Below are positions 60,289-64,000 of a stretch of DNA of 64,000 nt, in pieces; positions within the stretch are counted from its first letter, which is position 1, and each line of letters opens with the position of its first letter. The DNA is from JALNZF01 sp964447405 (GTDB lineage: Bacteria; Nitrospirota; UBA9217). The stretch lies in assembly GCA_964447405.1 (NCBI GenBank), contig CAYUSP010000001.1, positions 813,530 to 877,529 of the forward strand, in the 5' to 3' direction. The translations under genes and the position numbers were made by a program. Below the pieces are notes generated by a model. It saw nothing but the letters and a program-made list of their open reading frames with translations. It was not told the origin of the DNA and ran no database searches.

Positions 60289-62229
60289 TCACCCCCTTAT
60301 GAGTTCAGTCGATATGCTTTTTTCATGAATCAGTTTATTCATGCTGCTGATGAAATCCTCAAGAAGCATGGTACCATGATCTTTCCCGCCCCGCTCTCTG
60401 ACGGCTATCAGATTCTGCTGTGATTCTTTTTCTCCAATAACCAGCATGAATGGCACTTTCTCCATCGATGCTTCGCGAATTTTGAACCCGATCTTTTCGG
60501 ACCGCGCATCAAGCTCTGTTCTGATCCCCGCGGCAAGCAGTCTTTCCCGGATAGTTTTTGCATAGTCGATCTGCTTGTCTGTGATGCACAGGATTTTTGC
60601 CTGCACCGGCGCCAGCCACACGGGGAATGCACCTGCATAATGCTCGATCAGCATGCCAAAGAAACGTTCCAGCGACCCCAGCAAGGCCCGATGCACTACG
60701 TACGGCCGATGCGGCTGGTTGTCAACGCCAACAAAGTTCATATCGAACCGTTCAGGCAGATTAAAATCGAATTGCACCGTGGAGCACTGCCAAAACCTTC
60801 CCAAAGCATCCTTGATCTTGATATCGATCTTCGGCCCGTAGAATGCGCCCCCACCTTCATCAATTTCGTAGCCCAGGCCGGACTTGTCCGCGGCGATTTT
60901 CAAAGCTTCGGTCGCACGCTCCCATCGTTCGGGATCACCCACAGCGCTCTCCGGCCTTGTGGCAACATACGCCTTAAAATCGTCAAAACCGAAGGTCCGG
61001 AGCATCCGTACCACGAATCCGATAACGCGGATAACCTCTTCTTCCATCTCTTCAGGAGCCACGAAGATATGCGCGTCGTCCTGGGTGAATCCCCGGACAC
61101 GTAAGAGTCCATGCAGCACACCTGAGCGTTCAAAGCGGTAGACAGTGCCGAGTTCAGCATACCGGAGCGGCAGCTCCCGGTAGGAGCGCAGCTTGTTCTT
61201 GTAGATCATGATATGGAACGGGCAGTTCATCGGCTTCACATAATACTCCTGCCCTTCCACATCCATGGACGAATACATATTTTCTTTATAGAAACCGAGG
61301 TGCCCCGAAGTTTCCCACAGTGTTGCCCGGCCTACATGGGGAGAGTATACGAAGTCGTAGCCATTCTTTTGATGCTCGTCACGCCAAAAATCTTCTATTG
61401 TTTTTCGGATTAACGCGCCCCGCGGATGCCAGAGAACGAGGCCACCTCCCGATTCCTCTGATATGGAGAATAGGTCCAAGTCCTTTCCGAGCTTCCGGTG
61501 GTCCCTGCGTTTGATTTCCTCCAACCGGGTCAGGTATGCATCAAGCTCATCCTTCGCGGGAAATGAAATGCCGTAAATGCGCTGAAGCATCCTGTTCTTT
61601 TCATTGCCTCGCCAATAGGCACCCGCGATCGAGAGGAGCTTGAAGGCCTTTATCTTTGCGGTCGTGGAAACATGTGGCCCCCGACAGAGGTCAACGAAGT
61701 CTCCCTGCTCGTAGATCGACATGGTATCGCCGGGCAACTCATTGATGAGCTCAACCTTGTACGTTTCGCCCCTTTTTTCAAAGAACACTAACGCTTCTGC
61801 CTTGGACAATATTTTACGATGAACCGGAACAGTAGCCTTGACAAGCTCCGCCATCTTTTTTTCTATCTTCAGCAGGTCCTCAGGTGTCAGAGGATTTTCA
61901 AGATCGAAGTCGTAATAAAATCCTTCTTCGATCGACGGCCCGATCGCAAGTTTTGCCTGCGGAAAGAGCTGTTTGACCGCATGTGCCATGAGATGTGATG
62001 TACTGTGCCAATACACATCGCGGCCTTCAGGCGTAGCGAAAGTTACGATCTCTATCGCAGCGTCGTGATCAACAGGGGTGTTGAGATCCTGAGGTTGACT
62101 GTCTAATTTAATGGCAAGCGCGTCTTTAGCGAGGCGAAGGCCGATTTTCTCGGCAACTTCCTGACCGGTGATGCCAGAGGCATACTTTTTGACCTGACCG
62201 TCAGGCAGCCTGAGCTGTATTTCACTCAT
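60289..62229 (-). CDS. thrS: Threonyl-tRNA synthetase
   Basis: A 646-residue class II synthetase. An N-terminal TGS domain (about 1-62) is followed by an editing domain (HWHSTSHLMAHAVKQLFP as YWHSTSHLMAHAV, metal-binding HxxxH), then the catalytic core with MNCPFHIMIY (zinc Cys), RYAELGTVYRFERSGVLHGL (motif 2) and RPYVVHRALLGSLERFFGML (motif 3). The anticodon-binding domain forms the C-terminus. The infC ribosome-binding site overlaps its last codons. Confidence 0.97.
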   Translation of the reverse strand: MSEIQLRLPDGQVKKYASGITGQEVAEKIGLRLAKDALAIKLDSQPQDLNTPVDHDAAIEIVTFATPEGRDVYWHSTSHLMAHAVKQLFPQAKLAIGPSIEEGFYYDFDLENPLTPEDLLKIEKKMAELVKATVPVHRKILSKAEALVFFEKRGETYKVELINELPGDTMSIYEQGDFVDLCRGPHVSTTAKIKAFKLLSIAGAYWRGNEKNRMLQRIYGISFPAKDELDAYLTRLEEIKRRDHRKLGKDLDLFSISEESGGGLVLWHPRGALIRKTIEDFWRDEHQKNGYDFVYSPHVGRATLWETSGHLGFYKENMYSSMDVEGQEYYVKPMNCPFHIMIYKNKLRSYRELPLRYAELGTVYRFERSGVLHGLLRVRGFTQDDAHIFVAPEEMEEEVIRVIGFVVRMLRTFGFDDFKAYVATRPESAVGDPERWERATEALKIAADKSGLGYEIDEGGGAFYGPKIDIKIKDALGRFWQCSTVQFDFNLPERFDMNFVGVDNQPHRPYVVHRALLGSLERFFGMLIEHYAGAFPVWLAPVQAKILCITDKQIDYAKTIRERLLAAGIRTELDARSEKIGFKIREASMEKVPFMLVIGEKESQQNLIAVRERGGKDHGTMLLEDFISSMNKLIHEKSISTELIRG

Positions 62230-62265
62230 ATGTTAGATGACATAGGTATATGTTTCTATTCAAAG

Positions 62266-62299
62266 CAGGTCCGGGCGGTTTCGAACCCCCGATTGCTGC
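62266..62299 (-). other. tRNA 3'-half-like fragment in the thrS leader
   Basis: The minus strand reads GGGGGTTCGAAACCGCCCGG, a T-arm-like hairpin followed by an acceptor-like strand, but no 5' half or CCA exists. It lies inside the predicted thrS leader. It could be a tRNA remnant or an operator mimicking tRNA. Confidence 0.4.
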
Positions 62300-62328
62300 C
62301 GATTTGCTGAATCCCCATACGAAGCGGT

Positions 62329-62357
62329 AATTTAAAGTAATAATGCTAAATTGTCAA
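62329..62357 (-). promoter_or_regulatory. Predicted sigma-70 promoter of thrS
   Basis: On the minus strand TTGACA (62352-62357), a 17-base spacer and TAAATT (62329-62334). The transcript would start about 93 bases before the thrS ATG. Confidence 0.65.
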
Positions 62358-62450
62358 GCATAAAGAACTGCAAAACAACCATATTATTGTTCAGTGTCTA
62401 TTCAAGTCGTACACAACAAAGGCGGGAGATAGTTGTCAGTAATAAAACAC

Positions 62451-62479
62451 AAAAAGAGTCAGCTGATATCGGCTGACTC
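62451..62479 (-). terminator. Intrinsic terminator of tRNA-Val
   Basis: Stem GAGTCAGC / GCTGACTC (62456-62479) with an eight-base loop, then five T on the minus strand, just after the tRNA 3' end. Confidence 0.85.
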
Positions 62480-62491
62480 CCTGCGAAAATA

Positions 62492-62566
62492 TGGTAGGCC
62501 CGGGCGGTATCGAACCGCCGACCTCTACCGTGTCAAGGTAGCGCTCTCCCCCTGAGCTACGAGCCT
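62492..62566 (-). tRNA. tRNA-Val (anticodon GAC)
   Basis: The acceptor AGGCTCG pairs with CGGGCCT (with G-U), D arm GCTC..GAGC, anticodon stem CTACC/GGTAG with loop TTGACAC (GAC), T arm GGCGGTTCGATACCGCC, discriminator A and encoded CCA. Confidence 0.93.
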
Positions 62567-62656
62567 ATTTTTTTGTTTTATGAACCACGGGATTCTATGC
62601 AATTTCAGTGGGTTTGTCAACACTAAAAAATTAACTTGCAGAACTTGCAAATAAAC

Positions 62657-63895
62657 TCACGGTATATAAATTCCCCCTGTATTTACGGGAACACCAGCAG
62701 CATCTAAACCGCTCCATACAGCGAGTGCGCTCCCTAACCACACAATGAACGGTCGTCCTCCAGGTAAAATCGGCGTATCCAGAGTTACCGCCATTCCTTT
62801 CCACACATCGGTAATCGGATTATATCTGCTGCCACGGCCTCCTTTATCGGGAAATATGAGCATCTCCGTACCTGTCCAGGCACCATTCTCATACTGGCTG
62901 TACCGGGAAGAGGCAGCGGGAGCCAATACGGTAGACATGGGGATCCAGACCTTATTTAAGGGATCATATATCCCGCCCGTATTCGTTTCACTCCCATCGG
63001 CAAGCCGGCCACCCCAAACGATCAGCATGTTCCCTGTCCAGACAGCATAGTGGCCCGCTCGCGGTCCAGGCGCGCCTGCAGTGGTTATGGCAGTCCATGT
63101 ATCCGTCACTGGATCATAGATGCCGCCGGTATTCGTGGGAGTGCCATCCGCAAACTTGCCGCCCCAGATAATCATCCCATTTTCATACCCGCCCCACACG
63201 GCACTATGCTCGGAACGCGCCTCAGGTGCGCTTGTCATCGTCATGGCTGCCCAGGTGTCCGTAAAAGGATCATACACTCCGCCGCTCTTGGTCGGTGTAT
63301 TGCCGGCAACCATGCCGCCCCATACAAGCATCTTATTATTTAAGGTGTTCGTCATCGGTGCTACAATCGCGGTATGCTGACGCCTTGCCGAAGGCGCGTC
63401 AACAGTACTTGTCGCGATCCAACCGTCAGGGCCACGATTCGGTTTATAGGTACCACCGGTATTCGTTACCGTGCCATCAGAAAGCAGCCCTCCCCACACG
63501 ATCATCCCGTCCCAAAAGGTCCCGTTCTTCGCCATGACTGCGGTATGTTCAGACCGGGCAACAGGGGCATTCAGTGCGTTCACTGGGTACCAATTACCGC
63601 CAAACCCATCGAATCCCAAAAGACCACCGGTATCAGTGGGAACATTGCCGGCAATAATCCCTCCCCAGATAATCATCTGACTACCGTAGTCAACCGCTGA
63701 GCCCATGGTCCTCCCTGCGGGAGCATTGGACAGGTTCGTTGGTTTCCACAAATCAGGTGTTACGGCTATCCTGGTCGCAGAAATCCCTTCGATCTTACTG
63801 CAGGCGCCCAGCGTAATGAATGCCGCTATTACTACGAATAGAAGGCGTAAAACAGGTAATCCTTTTTTAGTTATCATTTTGCTTGTCTTCATCAT
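62657..63895 (-). CDS. Kelch-like seven-repeat lipoprotein
   Basis: A 412-residue protein. A lipoprotein signal (LGAC, Cys near 33) is followed by seven repeats of about 50 residues, each built on W-x-AM, APxARxxHTAV, MIVWGG and TNTGGxYDPxTDT. Seven kelch-type blades would close one beta-propeller on the cell surface or in the periplasm. The sixth blade is degenerate. No catalytic residues are evident. A paralogue lies immediately upstream and runs out of the window. The start has no clear ribosome-binding site, so ATG 63895 or its neighbour is tentative. Confidence 0.82.
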   Translation of the reverse strand: MMKTSKMITKKGLPVLRLLFVVIAAFITLGACSKIEGISATRIAVTPDLWKPTNLSNAPAGRTMGSAVDYGSQMIIWGGIIAGNVPTDTGGLLGFDGFGGNWYPVNALNAPVARSEHTAVMAKNGTFWDGMIVWGGLLSDGTVTNTGGTYKPNRGPDGWIATSTVDAPSARRQHTAIVAPMTNTLNNKMLVWGGMVAGNTPTKSGGVYDPFTDTWAAMTMTSAPEARSEHSAVWGGYENGMIIWGGKFADGTPTNTGGIYDPVTDTWTAITTAGAPGPRAGHYAVWTGNMLIVWGGRLADGSETNTGGIYDPLNKVWIPMSTVLAPAASSRYSQYENGAWTGTEMLIFPDKGGRGSRYNPITDVWKGMAVTLDTPILPGGRPFIVWLGSALAVWSGLDAAGVPVNTGGIYIP

Positions 63896-63932
63896 TACGT
63901 TACAATCTGTTATTGGTCACCGAAAACATGAA

Positions 63933-64000
63933 TTAAGGTTGGTATATGCCGCCCGTATTTATGGGTGCGTTAAAAGCGTCCAACCCTCCCCATACGACAA
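63933..64000 (-). CDS. Partial kelch-like protein (C-terminal end only)
   Basis: The last 21 codons of a gene entering from beyond the window read VVWGGLDAFNAPINTGGIYQP and then stop. They match the end of the neighbouring kelch lipoprotein (AVWSGLDAAGVPVNTGGIYI), so the two genes are tandem paralogues. Confidence 0.75.
   Translation of the reverse strand, partial: VVWGGLDAFNAPINTGGIYQP

Noticed and set aside
1..64000. Transposase, integrase or phage genes
   Set aside because: None found; the repeats present carry no genes, so movement of the elements would need helpers elsewhere.

Overview
The window is a stretch of a bacterial chromosome with a Gram-negative envelope. It encodes a TonB/ExbBD system with outer-membrane barrels, MipA, a LolA-like protein and lipoproteins. 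The metabolism looks anaerobic or microaerophilic and hydrogen-based: two different [NiFe] hydrogenases, a nearly complete anaerobic (Cbi-type) cobalamin pathway and a c-type cytochrome. The gene set and the style of the intergenic repeats fit a Nitrospirota or Desulfobacterota-like sediment or groundwater lineage. This placement is inference; no rRNA gene is present. ahcY with its SAH riboswitch looks betaproteobacterial and is probably acquired.

Layout. 0.3-6.3 kb: PadR regulator, ABC exporter (ATPase plus FtsX-type permease), LolA-like protein, membrane protein and methyltransferase, all on +. 6.3-12.8 kb: exbB-exbD-tonB, a TonB-dependent receptor, a lipoprotein and a second outer-membrane barrel. 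12.9-17.7 kb (-): a signalling trio of REC-PAS-GGDEF, HD-GYP and HEAT-repeat proteins. 18.0-22.2 kb (+): a group 3b-like NAD(P)-linked sulfhydrogenase, hydBGDA, then tRNA-Ala followed by a degenerate tandem repeat of its own 3' end. 22.7-31.3 kb (-): a Tat-exported, membrane-anchored group 1 hydrogenase (small and large subunits, cytochrome b, maturation protease), a hypC-hypA fusion, hypB, hypF and hypD. 31.5-38.3 kb (-): MipA, cytochrome c, an EamA transporter, ahcY with an SAH riboswitch, metK, a DUF3426 protein and yacG. 38.4-55.5 kb (-): a very long cobalamin operon (a BPL_N-like gene, cbiH, G, F, L, ET, D, cobO, cbiOQ, a CbiN-like gene, cbiM, cbiXC, cbiA, cbiB, cbiP, cobT). It is preceded by two tandem cobalamin riboswitches separated by an intrinsic terminator. 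55.6-64 kb: prfB with its programmed frameshift (+), an N-acetylmuramoyl-alanine amidase (-), the thrS-infC-rpmI-rplT operon (-), tRNA-Val and tandem kelch-like lipoproteins.

How the genes work together. The hyp genes mature both hydrogenases, but hypE is not in the window. The cob operon makes adenosylcobalamin from sirohydrochlorin with its own CbiMQO cobalt importer, under cobalamin feedback. metK and ahcY form the SAM/SAH part of the methyl cycle that the Cbi methyltransferases draw on.

The most unusual signal cuts across genes. Short tracts with a 7-bp period (GAACTCC, GGGTCAG, AGAAGTC, TACATGC and variants) lie between genes and, in frame, inside at least ten genes, mainly cobalamin genes and hypF. 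They add peptides such as NSELRTP or SSEFGVR at apparent surface loops. Other mobile-looking inverted repeats supply start or stop codons to neighbouring genes.
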